This document shows, piece by piece, positions 45,643-53,419 of a stretch of DNA of 64,000 nucleotides (positions within the stretch are counted from its first letter, which is position 1; every line of letters begins with the position of its first letter). The notes beneath the pieces are model-generated. The model saw only the letters and a list, made by a program, of their open reading frames with translations. It had not been told where the DNA came from and did no database searches. Source of the DNA: Nostoc sp. B(2019) (GTDB lineage Bacteria > Cyanobacteriota > Cyanobacteriia > Cyanobacteriales > Nostocaceae); the NCBI RefSeq assembly GCF_010091925.1, contig NZ_WVID01000022.1, positions 1 through 64,000 on the forward strand, given 5' to 3'. Made by a program: the position numbers and the translations under genes.

Positions 45643-46731
45643 ATGAAAATTCTTATTATTGGTGGCACAAATTTTATTGGCCCCCCTTTAGTCCATCAAT
45701 TGGTTGCAATGGGTCATGAAGTGAGTATATTTCATCGCGGAACAACCACAGCTACTTTACCACGAGATGTGCATGAAATTTTGGGCGATCGCTCGCATCT
45801 TTGGGAGATGAGAAGCCAGTTTCAGCAGCTTTCGCCTCAAGTCGTAATAGATATGATTGCTTACACTGAACAAGACGCGCTAACCCTGATGAACACATTT
45901 GAGGGCATTGCTGAGCGTGTCGTTGTCATCAGCAGTATGGATGTGTATCGGGCATACGATGTGCTTTGGGGCAAGGAATCTGATGTTGTACCTGTACCAC
46001 TTACTGAAGATTCGTCCCTACGTCAACAACTCTGTCCCTACCGGGAAATGCCTTCTAGACCTCTCAATGTGCCAGTTGATTATGAAAAGATTCTAGTGGA
46101 ACGGATAGTGATGGGGTGTGACTTACCAGGAACGATTTTACGCCTGCCAATGGTTTATGGTTCTAGAGATGTTCTGCATCGCCTGTATTCCTATCTTCAG
46201 CGAATGGATGATAACCGCCCTGCTATTGTTTTGTCAGAAAGTATTGCAAGATGGCGTGGTTCTTATGGTTATGTAGAGAATATAGCGTATGCGATCGCAC
46301 TAGCAACCACAAATGAAAATGCAGCTGATCGCATCTATCATGTTGCTGAAGTAAAAGTACTCACCGAAGCTGAACGTATCACTAAAATCGGAGAAATAGT
46401 CGGCTGGCAGGGTAAAGTTTTTGTCGTACCCAACAGCCAGCTACCACAAGACTGGAAGTTGCCGCTTAACTTAGAGCAAGATTGGATTGTAGACTCAACT
46501 CGTATCCGTAAGGAGTTAGGATATGAGGAAATTTTGCCTCTAGATGAAGCACTGCGGCGAACTATTGCTTGGCAGAAAACTCATCCACCCCAAGAACCGC
46601 AGCAGTTTGCGATGCCGTGGTTGCTAGATTATCCAACAGAAGACTTAATTCTGGCAGGTTTTAAGTCCAATATAGAATCTCAGCATCAGGATAGCGCCGT
46701 TGAATCTCATCCTCAAAAAAGCGCTTCATAG
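45643..46731 (+). CDS. NAD-dependent epimerase/dehydratase-like protein
   Basis: A 362-residue short-chain dehydrogenase-fold protein. The Rossmann motif is MKILIIGGTNFIGPPLVHQL; then VVIDMIAYTEQDAL, VVISSMDVYRAYD and ILRLPMVYGSRD. The position of the usual YxxxK reads VDYEKILVER, so the catalytic lysine spacing is abnormal and epimerase activity is uncertain. It resembles the UDP-glucose-epimerase-like or CSP41-like group. The last 71 bases overlap the convergent radical SAM gene. Confidence 0.75.
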   Translation: MKILIIGGTNFIGPPLVHQLVAMGHEVSIFHRGTTTATLPRDVHEILGDRSHLWEMRSQFQQLSPQVVIDMIAYTEQDALTLMNTFEGIAERVVVISSMDVYRAYDVLWGKESDVVPVPLTEDSSLRQQLCPYREMPSRPLNVPVDYEKILVERIVMGCDLPGTILRLPMVYGSRDVLHRLYSYLQRMDDNRPAIVLSESIARWRGSYGYVENIAYAIALATTNENAADRIYHVAEVKVLTEAERITKIGEIVGWQGKVFVVPNSQLPQDWKLPLNLEQDWIVDSTRIRKELGYEEILPLDEALRRTIAWQKTHPPQEPQQFAMPWLLDYPTEDLILAGFKSNIESQHQDSAVESHPQKSAS

Positions 46732-47749
46732 CCTTCATTGTGCCAGCATCGTAAACGTACTTAACACCACCAAACTTATTACGCTTGACACTGCGTTTTG
46801 CTTCATCCATGTCTAGCTTTGATTGGGGATACCAAGTTTGCAACACCTCTTTCGACCCTGGTGTAAAGCGATGGGAAATTAGCTCAAAAGTGAGGTCACA
46901 ATCTATATCCAGCGCTTCACTAATCGAGTCAAACAATCGACTATAGTGCATTTGCCAATCATCTATAGGCATAATTGGCGCGATAACCAACCCTACTGGA
47001 TAGCCGCCACCACCGCGCTCCCGTGGTAGCGCCAACTGCCGTAATGCCGCAAGCCGTGATGCTACCGATGCTGTACCACCTTCAAACTTACCAGAAATAG
47101 GTGCTGCATTGACGCTCATCCGGCAGCGAGTATGACCGTTGTGAGGTAGGTCAAGTAAGCCATCTACCGCAGAGAATTTTGATACCCAGCGTAGATGTGC
47201 ATCAGTCCGAGTGCCAAAATAACGGATACATTCAGCCAGGCTACCCGTCAGATGCTCAATACCCAATGGGTCAGTGTAACAGCTGACCTCATAAGTTGTT
47301 ACCTGTCCTGGTCGTTCATAGACTGCTAAATTCTCTAATATTTGCGGCAAATTGGCATAGGTGCGGATAACAGGCGGCCCCGATAAACTACCCGCCAGAT
47401 AACAGTATTGGCAATGTCCAGGACAACCCTCAGCAAGATGAAATTGCCAATCAGCAGATGGAGGGATAGGACTAAGCTTGAAATGACTAGGTGGAGCTGT
47501 CACAACCGCTAAGGTGCGCTTGGCAATATTGTAAGTTTCGCGCTCGTCTTCACCGCGTAAACCTGTAAGGCGGTTGCGTGGTAGTTCTTCTATTGGTAAG
47601 TTTAGTGACTGGACACGCGCTAAAATTTGCTGTCCCCAAGGCTCATTTAAAGCAGCAGGTGTAAACATCACCCGTTCAGGCATCCATAATCTTGCTGAGC
47701 GTATTTGTGTGTCTGCTACCGAAACATGGTCTGTAATTGTATTCAGCAA
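46661..47749 (-). CDS. spore-photoproduct-lyase-like radical SAM protein
   Basis: A 362-residue protein. The radical SAM 4Fe-4S motif is EGCPGHCQYCYLAGSLSGPP (CxxxCxxC, residues about 113-120). Flanking text includes LTGLRGEDERETYNIAKRTL, VSCYTDPLGIEHLTGSL, LRWVSKFSAVDGLLDL, RMSVNAAPISGKFEGGTAS and PVGLVIAPIMPIDDW, all typical of the SPL-like radical SAM family. True spore photoproduct lyase is a spore DNA-repair enzyme; non-spore-formers carry homologues of unclear substrate. Its 3' end overlaps the convergent epimerase gene. Confidence 0.8.
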   Translation of the reverse strand: MLNTITDHVSVADTQIRSARLWMPERVMFTPAALNEPWGQQILARVQSLNLPIEELPRNRLTGLRGEDERETYNIAKRTLAVVTAPPSHFKLSPIPPSADWQFHLAEGCPGHCQYCYLAGSLSGPPVIRTYANLPQILENLAVYERPGQVTTYEVSCYTDPLGIEHLTGSLAECIRYFGTRTDAHLRWVSKFSAVDGLLDLPHNGHTRCRMSVNAAPISGKFEGGTASVASRLAALRQLALPRERGGGGYPVGLVIAPIMPIDDWQMHYSRLFDSISEALDIDCDLTFELISHRFTPGSKEVLQTWYPQSKLDMDEAKRSVKRNKFGGVKYVYDAGTMKAMKRFFEDEIQRRYPDAEILYWT

Positions 47750-48379
47750 TATCGTTCTCCGTTAATTATCTTGCTGATAACTGCAAAAATTCTCTAGGAT
47801 TTGTTCAATTCGTCGCTTTAGTAAAATCTATGCTGAGGTAAAAGCGCTTTTGTAACTTAACTTTATTTTACAATCTGGGCTGAGAACTCTCAAAGCATAA
47901 ATGAAGCGGGTTTTACTAATTTGAGAGTAGTAGTTTCCGGCTGCAATCGTTGTCTGGCTTGTCTGTTTTTAATGGTGGACTCCCAGTATTAAGAACACGC
48001 TCCATCACAAATTTTTTGTCGTGTAGAGTCGGTGCTTGTTGTAGACTGTTGAGAAATTAGAATGCTGACGAGGTAATCAAGAGGTGTTACAACAATAAAT
48101 CGAGAAATCTAGGAGTAATAAGCGGCACAGGTATAAGAGCGTAGACGCATTAGCGAAGCGGTAGCGACGTTCGCGTAAGCGTCTCCCTTTGGGAGAAGGA
48201 GCGTCAGCGGCTTGTCGCCAGACATCGCTAGTTTAGTTGAGTTCATTAGAAGTGAGCGCAATAGTAACATATTTGTACTTGCAGTAGTCATACTACTTAA
48301 TTAAGTTTGATACAAATGCTGGATAACATATAGGCAGCCGATCTAATGTCATTCTTGAACTTTTAATAAATGTAAAGCT
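47750..48379. other. 630-base intergenic region with short dispersed repeats
   Basis: The right part (about 48135-48235) is a run of GC-rich dispersed repeats such as GCGTAGACGCATTAGCGAAG and CTCCCTTTGGGAGAAGGAGC. A minus-strand frame of 60 codons at 48109-48291 is made of these and rejected as a gene. The rest shows nothing recognisable. Confidence 0.5.
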
Positions 48380-48589
48380 ATGATTTCTCACGATTACAAT
48401 GCCATTGATATTGAAGAAAACCTGCTTCGACAAATCGAAATTAAAGAAAATCAGCTAAAAATTGCACAAGAGTCTAATATGGCCTATGTGGCAGAAGCAA
48501 TAGAAAGTGAATTGCTAAAGTTACGCTCTCAATTACCAGAACCACAAGAGCAAGAATTGCAAGCATTGATGAGTTTGTTAGACGATTAA
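48380..48589 (+). CDS. small hypothetical protein, helical
   Basis: A 69-residue protein from ATG 48380 (MISHDYNAIDIEENLLRQIE). It is rich in Glu, Gln and Leu with predicted helices (AYVAEAIESELLKLRSQL, EQELQALMSLLDD). There is no signal peptide. I do not recognise the family. Acidic composition and coiled-coil-like periodicity could suit a partner protein. It lies about 255 bases upstream of the GG-leader peptide. Confidence 0.45.
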   Translation: MISHDYNAIDIEENLLRQIEIKENQLKIAQESNMAYVAEAIESELLKLRSQLPEPQEQELQALMSLLDD

Positions 48590-48830
48590 ATTTTGTAGTT
48601 AAAGAATGCGATCGCAAAACCCAAAAACACCGTGATTTCTGATGTAAACGCTTGATTTTGATAGGAAATAATTGACAACAGAAGTTGTCATCAACCAAAA
48701 GGTAGAACTTTAGCTTACTACTTTCTAACTTTAGATAGTTTAATCTGTATCAAATAAATTTAGAACTAAAAGCAGAGGTATTAAATACTTTTGTTTTTGT
48801 ACATCTGTATGTAATACCTATGTGCTAAAC

Positions 48831-48836
48831 GGAGGT
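48831..48836 (+). promoter_or_regulatory. strong ribosome binding site for the GG-leader peptide
   Basis: GGAGGT lies 8 bases before ATG 48845, unusually good for this genome, and supports real and strong translation. Confidence 0.75.
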
Positions 48837-48844
48837 AGTTAATT

Positions 48845-49057
48845 ATGGCAGCTCAAATAAACACTTCTGATTTACTGGTAGAGTTATCCGAACAAGAACA
48901 GGAGCTTCAAAGTGGAGGTCACTGGGGTCACTATGGAAGACCTTGGGGCTATCACGGAAAACATTGGGGCTATCACGGAAAACCTTGGGGCTACCACGGA
49001 AGACCTTGGGGCTACCACGGAAGACCTTGGGGTTGGGGTGGCGGTTGGCGATATTAA
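48845..49057 (+). CDS. double-glycine-leader peptide with His/Trp/Tyr/Gly heptapeptide repeats
   Basis: A 70-residue peptide. The first 25 residues look like a bacteriocin-type leader: DLLVELSEQEQELQSGG, matching the LSxxELxxxxGG pattern cut by C39-peptidase ABC exporters. The remaining 45 residues consist of repeats of about seven residues, YHGKHWG, YHGKPWG, YHGRPWG, YHGRPWG, after an opening HWGHYGRPWG and before WGGGWRY. The core has eight Trp, seven His and no Cys, so it is not a lanthipeptide core. No exporter or modifying enzyme is adjacent. It resembles in style the short cyanobacterial bacteriocin-like peptides with a similar leader; possible roles are antimicrobial, signalling or metal-binding. 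Confidence 0.7.
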   Translation: MAAQINTSDLLVELSEQEQELQSGGHWGHYGRPWGYHGKHWGYHGKPWGYHGRPWGYHGRPWGWGGGWRY

Positions 49058-49060
49058 ATT

Positions 49061-49089
49061 GACAAAGCCCTGTTTAAAAAGGCTTGTCA
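49061..49089 (+). terminator. hairpin after the GG-leader peptide gene
   Basis: GACAAAGCC and GGCTTGTC pair with one bulged A around an 11-base loop, just after the stop codon; there is no U tract, so termination is uncertain. Confidence 0.4.
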
Positions 49090-49136
49090 TTACCTAACAT
49101 TTTTGTAACAGTCAAATTGTCATAAAAGCATAGCCC

Positions 49137-49158
49137 GCCTGCGATTAAAATCGCAGGC
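49137..49158. repeat. 22-bp hairpin repeat
   Basis: The arm GCCTGCGATT is followed by AA and then AATCGCAGGC, an almost gapless inverted repeat of the kind dispersed in Nostoc genomes. Confidence 0.6.
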
Positions 49159-49220
49159 TGATAGCCCAACTCCACGCTTGCATGGACTCAAACCCTTTCT
49201 TAGTCTTCTAAAGAAAACTT

Positions 49221-49260
49221 TAGCTATTAGCTTGGAAATTTATTCCCAAGCTAATAGCTA
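49221..49260. repeat. 15-bp perfect inverted repeat
   Basis: TAGCTATTAGCTTGG (49221-49235) and CCAAGCTAATAGCTA (49246-49260) pair perfectly around a 10-base AT-rich loop, in the region 3' of both the peptide gene and cupA. It could act as a bidirectional transcript end. Confidence 0.6.
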
Positions 49261-49352
49261 TGATGCAATAAATTGAAAAGATGTGGTAGTGACAAAGACT
49301 TATAGTCTGAAGACGATTCTTTAGCTATTAGCATAAGGATTCATGAAAATTC

Positions 49353-49417
49353 AACCACAGATGAACACCGATAAACACAGATAATTTATCGGTGTTCATC
49401 CGTGTTCATCTGTGGTT
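49353..49417. repeat. 65-bp hairpin repeat
   Basis: AACCACAGATGAACAC (49353-49368) pairs exactly with GTGTTCATCTGTGGTT (49402-49417); an inner CGATAAA/TTTATCG pair extends the stem. The hairpin ends about 20 bases from the cupA stop codon, so it could terminate that transcript; this phrase also occurs as a dispersed spacer repeat in cyanobacteria. Confidence 0.6.
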
Positions 49418-49437
49418 CTAAATAAAAGAAGGATATT

Positions 49438-50745
49438 TTATCTATAATCCTGCTTTTGAATACTCCCCAAACGAGCAGCATCACGAATGTTATATTCAGG
49501 ACGAGTAAAGCGATTTAGCTGCATCTCAAAGAAATCTCGATTGGCTTGTAAATGCCTGGGATTTGGGTCATCTAAAGGATATAAAAGTGCTGTCCGCAAT
49601 GCCTGAATTACCGCAGAAGTAACACAATACATTGACCGTTGGAAACTAACTCCCAACTGAATCAACATATCTTCTTCACCACGGCAATGTTTGCTGTAGT
49701 AATCAACAAGATATGGTGGCAAAAAATGCAACATATCTTGCATTAACAATGTAGGCGGAATACCAGCAGTACCTACTGGAAACACATCGGCGTAGAGAAT
49801 GCCATAGTGGAAGTCTTTTTGATTTTCCGGTACTTGACGTGCTTGAGCATTATAAGATTTTGTACCCCGGAAAGGAGCAGTACGATAGAAAACTGCTTCT
49901 ACATAAGGTAATGCGGCTTCATATAGCCACATAAAGCCTTTAGATTTGGGGATAATTTCGTAACATTCGCCACGAATATAAACGTGATGATAAATGGGAC
50001 GACCTGCGATCGCAAATATACCATTAACCAAGAAACTCATCGCCTCTGGAACGCTGGTAATTGTGCCCTCGTCATAGCGGTCGGACATTTCAAAGAATAC
50101 CGGGGCCATGATTTCCCAGAACAAGCCCAGGTTAGCGTAGTAAGACATCTGGCGGCACTGTTCCAAAAACATATCTGGGAACAGCTTATACAGTCCTAGC
50201 ATCACTGGATTGCCTTGGAAATAAGCTTTAATTGCCTTATCAGCGTTGGCTTTGTATTCTTCTGAGTCTAGATAAGGGTCAAATTGCCCACCCATACCTC
50301 TGTGCCACAGCATTGCCCGCATACAGGCTTCCGCAAATTCCATGTTAATGCGATCGTGCAATAAGTGATGCAACAATTTTGGCATTTTGAAGGTTTCACC
50401 TTTCTCGATAAATGCCAACAGTTCTGGATGTGCAGTAGCTTCGCCGCGCCAAATACGCAAATCGGCATCATCCCCAGCGTAATGATTATGCCGTTCTAAA
50501 TACTCTTTAGGCAAGAAGTATTTAAAAAAGGGCAACGGGTTTAAAAATTCGCGTTCAGCAATATAAAGTAGGTCACGCCAATAAAAATCCATCGGCACGG
50601 CATAAGCTTTATATAAACCGATAATTTGCATCAGATTTTCTGGCGTATCTGGCAACATTGCACCGCCTGCTTCTAGGCGATGAATTACTTCGGCAAATTC
50701 GTGCTGAGAAGGAGGTAATTTAATTGCTGTTTTAATTGCTGTCAT
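49438..50745 (-). CDS. cupA: CO2 hydration protein CupA/ChpY of the NDH-1MS complex
   Basis: A 435-residue protein matching the ChpX/ChpY family throughout: HEFAEVIHRLEAGGAMLPDTPENLMQI, FYWRDLLYIAEREFLNPLPFFKYFLP, LRIWRGEATAHPELLAFIEKGE, RGMGGQFDPYLDSEEY and CYEIIPKSKGFMWLYEAALPY. It converts CO2 to bicarbonate on NDH-1 complexes in the thylakoid. It follows ndhD3 and ndhF3 on the minus strand, which identifies the inducible high-affinity MS form (CupA) rather than CupB. No cupS gene follows it; the next region is repeats. Confidence 0.9.
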   Translation of the reverse strand: MTAIKTAIKLPPSQHEFAEVIHRLEAGGAMLPDTPENLMQIIGLYKAYAVPMDFYWRDLLYIAEREFLNPLPFFKYFLPKEYLERHNHYAGDDADLRIWRGEATAHPELLAFIEKGETFKMPKLLHHLLHDRINMEFAEACMRAMLWHRGMGGQFDPYLDSEEYKANADKAIKAYFQGNPVMLGLYKLFPDMFLEQCRQMSYYANLGLFWEIMAPVFFEMSDRYDEGTITSVPEAMSFLVNGIFAIAGRPIYHHVYIRGECYEIIPKSKGFMWLYEAALPYVEAVFYRTAPFRGTKSYNAQARQVPENQKDFHYGILYADVFPVGTAGIPPTLLMQDMLHFLPPYLVDYYSKHCRGEEDMLIQLGVSFQRSMYCVTSAVIQALRTALLYPLDDPNPRHLQANRDFFEMQLNRFTRPEYNIRDAARLGSIQKQDYR

Positions 50746-50839
50746 GATAATTGGTGTTTGCTAATTGCTATTTTTAGTAGTAGTAATTCTTGACGTAAAT
50801 TAAGTAGACAATAATTGAATAGAAGAGATTTTGTGGCTT

Positions 50840-50873
50840 GTAGTTAGTGCTTTAGCGCTAAAGCACTAACTAC
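50840..50873. repeat. 34-bp perfect palindrome, dispersed repeat (copy 2)
   Basis: GTAGTTAGTGCTTTAGC is followed directly by its exact reverse complement. The same family occurs imperfectly at 8280-8314, so it is a dispersed element. Confidence 0.8.
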
Positions 50874-50929
50874 GAACTCTAATTTGTTTGTGTCTGCTTC
50901 CTTCCTGTATAGGTGCGTAATCTTCTTTA

Positions 50930-52426
50930 CTACTTCAAAGCAAATTGAGAGATTACGGTTTTTTCTGTGGAAGGAATTGCAGCTACCATTGCTGTAGTTG
51001 TGGGTTCACTCCAACGCACTAACCAAGTCGGTTGTACTCCCAAAAAGATAATCAGCGCTGCCAAAATTAAAGCTGGCATTTTCTCAGACCATAAAACTTT
51101 GGGATAGTAGGCAAAGTTATCAAGTTTGCCAAAACAGGTGCGATTGAGGAGGATGACAAAATAAACTGCGGTTAATCCACTAGCCACTACACACAACAAT
51201 GTGGGGATGGGAAAGACTGAGAAACTGCCTTGAAAAACGATGAATTCAGCGATGAATCCTGTTAAACCGGGAATACCAGCACTAGCCATCCCACTTAAAA
51301 CCAGCAAGGCACTAATTAAGGGTAAACCGCGTATAGGACTCATTAAGCCATTGAGTTTATCTAACTCACGAGTACCAACTTTCGCCTCCACGACTCCCAC
51401 CAAATGGAAGAGAATGGCAAGGATAATGCCGTGACTAAACATCTGGGCGACAGCACCAACAAGTGCTAGAGGAGTACCGGCGGCACTAGCTAGCAAGATA
51501 TAGCCCATGTGACCGACGGAGCTATATGCTACCATGCGCTTGATATCTTTTTGAGCGATCGCAATTACTGCCCCATAGATAGCACTGATTGCTCCCCAAA
51601 TTGCCAAAGTTGGCGCGATAGTACTCCAAGTTTGGGGAAACATCCCTAATCCAAACCGCAATAGTCCATAAGTTCCTAGCTTTGCCAACACGCCACCAAG
51701 AAGAATGGCAATTGGTGCTGAAGCTTCAACATAAGCATCTGGCAGCCAAGTATGAAAAGGAATCAGGGGAATTTTGATGCCAAAACCTAATACTATCCCT
51801 GATAGGAGAAGGATTTGCTTTGCTGTTGACAGGTTTTCTGTAGAGATTCCATCAACAGCAAAACTAGTAGAACCAGTCAACCAGACCACGCCTAAGAAGG
51901 TCGCTAGAATAAATGCCCCTGAAACAGCAGTATAAATCAGGAATTTAATACCAGCGTAAGCCCGCTTTTCTCCTCCCCAAATAGAAATCAGTAGATAGAA
52001 AGGGATTAACTCTAGTTCGTAGAACAAGAAGAATAGCAGCAAATTTTCTGCTAGGAAAGCACCGGCAACTCCACCACTAACTAATAAAATCATCGAATAG
52101 AAAAGCCGGGGACGTTCAGTTTGTTGATTACTGCTGTAAATAGCAATCCAGGTGAGTAGGCTATTTAACACCAACATTAATATAGAAAGCCCATCAACTC
52201 CTAATTGATAGCTCAAACCTAGAGTTTCATTCCAGGGTAAATACTCTTGAAATTGCATCTCTGGATTGCTGATATCAAATTTCAGCAATATAAAAAGATT
52301 CCAGAGAAGAACTATTCCCGAAAAGAATAATGCTCCTAAACGAATACGATTGGCGGAGAAACTTCCAGGTAATAATACTATGAAAGCTGCGGCTAAAATT
52401 GGAAGCCAAATCAAAACACTTAACAT
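50930..52426 (-). CDS. ndhD3: NDH-1 subunit NdhD3
   Basis: A 498-residue antiporter-like membrane subunit with about 14 hydrophobic helices. It contains NdhD text: LSYQLGVDGLSILMLVLNSL, FFLFYELELIPFYLLISIWGG (membrane Glu), LPFHTWLPDAYVEA-like IPLIPFHTWLPDAYVEASAPIAILLGGVLAKLG and AIAQKDIKRMVAYSSVGHMGYI. With ndhF3 and cupA close by it belongs to the CO2-uptake type NDH-1MS in the thylakoid. The gap to cupA holds a dispersed palindrome; upstream lies the carbonic anhydrase gene. Confidence 0.9.
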   Translation of the reverse strand: MLSVLIWLPILAAAFIVLLPGSFSANRIRLGALFFSGIVLLWNLFILLKFDISNPEMQFQEYLPWNETLGLSYQLGVDGLSILMLVLNSLLTWIAIYSSNQQTERPRLFYSMILLVSGGVAGAFLAENLLLFFLFYELELIPFYLLISIWGGEKRAYAGIKFLIYTAVSGAFILATFLGVVWLTGSTSFAVDGISTENLSTAKQILLLSGIVLGFGIKIPLIPFHTWLPDAYVEASAPIAILLGGVLAKLGTYGLLRFGLGMFPQTWSTIAPTLAIWGAISAIYGAVIAIAQKDIKRMVAYSSVGHMGYILLASAAGTPLALVGAVAQMFSHGIILAILFHLVGVVEAKVGTRELDKLNGLMSPIRGLPLISALLVLSGMASAGIPGLTGFIAEFIVFQGSFSVFPIPTLLCVVASGLTAVYFVILLNRTCFGKLDNFAYYPKVLWSEKMPALILAALIIFLGVQPTWLVRWSEPTTTAMVAAIPSTEKTVISQFALK

Positions 52427-52636
52427 GGCAATTTTAAATTCAAAAAACTGATAATAAGTAGTGTCTTCAAAACTATTTTATAAAGCTCCAAACAAAAGAC
52501 TTATTTGTATTTTGAATGGAGCGATCGCGCAGTGTCTTCGTAATAGAAATGATAGTCATTAATCCTTATACAAATGACATAGATGCCCAAAGGGCGGCTT
52601 CCCGTAGGGTAAGACTAATGACTAATGACAAAATAA

Positions 52637-53350
52637 CTAACTAACTAAATTGATTCTACCAGTATCCAAATCGTAGTAACCACCGACTATTTTCAACTTT
52701 TCAGTCTTGATTAACTCAGATAACACTGGCGATGATTTCAATTTTTGAACTTGCGCCAAAATATTTGCTTTACAAGCATTTTCTAACTTATCTCCTGATT
52801 GTTTTTTTGAGATTTCTACACTCGGTTTAATTGCTTCAAGCAAACTTCCAATTTGTCCTGGTACTTGAGCACCTTTGATCGCGGCATCTACCGCACCACA
52901 TCTTTCATGTCCCATTACCATAATGACTTTAGTACCTAATACTAAGCTGCCAAATTCTAGGCTACCAATTTCTTCTGGTGTAGCAATATTACCAGCTACA
53001 CGGCAGACAAATAAATCTCCAAGCCCCTGGTCAAAAATAATCTCTGAAGGAACTCGTGAATCTGCACAACCCAAAATAGAAGCATAGGGGTTTTGACCTT
53101 TAGCAACTTCCAACAAACGTGTATATCCTTGGTTGGGATTTCGACGTTTTCTTTTCACAAACCTGTCATTTCCGTCTAGTAATTCTTGTAGTGCCTTTTC
53201 GGGGGTTATATCATTTTTTGCTGAGGCTTGTTCGGGTGCAATCAAGTTTGAACCTATTCCTGCTGCCACCACACCTGTACCGATCGCACCTGCACCAAAC
53301 TTGAGTAAACCTCTTCTAGAAACCTTTACTTTAGCCTGTTTTCCGCTCAC
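52637..53350 (-). CDS. ecaB: Tat-exported beta-carbonic anhydrase
   Basis: A 237-residue protein. The twin-arginine signal KVSRRGLLKFGAGAIGTG (residues 9-26) is followed by a hydrophobic stretch and a cleavage-like ASAKN near 44, so the enzyme should act outside the cytoplasm or in the lumen. The beta-CA zinc ligands are Cys95 and Asp97 in GCADSRVPSE, and His148 and Cys151 in GHERCGAVDA. EcaB is a known cyanobacterial periplasmic beta-CA linked functionally to Cup proteins, which suits the location between ndhF3 and ndhD3. Exact orthology is inferred. It could supply or equilibrate CO2 for the NDH-1MS complex. Confidence 0.85.
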   Translation of the reverse strand: MSGKQAKVKVSRRGLLKFGAGAIGTGVVAAGIGSNLIAPEQASAKNDITPEKALQELLDGNDRFVKRKRRNPNQGYTRLLEVAKGQNPYASILGCADSRVPSEIIFDQGLGDLFVCRVAGNIATPEEIGSLEFGSLVLGTKVIMVMGHERCGAVDAAIKGAQVPGQIGSLLEAIKPSVEISKKQSGDKLENACKANILAQVQKLKSSPVLSELIKTEKLKIVGGYYDLDTGRINLVS

Positions 53351-53419
53351 TCGATTCTCCTCAAAACATTAAACTGTTAGCCGAGATTGAAATGGTCACT
53401 ACCACACGAATGTAGAGAT

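Noticed and set aside
48109-48291. Minus-strand 60-codon ORF
   Set aside because: It is composed of GC-rich dispersed repeats and has no coding character.
48900-49040. CRISPR-like array
   Set aside because: The 21-bp units follow each other directly without spacers and encode protein repeats.
48884-49090. Minus-strand and +2-frame ORFs over the GG-leader peptide
   Set aside because: They are shadows of the 21-bp repeats; only the frame with the strong ribosome binding site has a leader motif.
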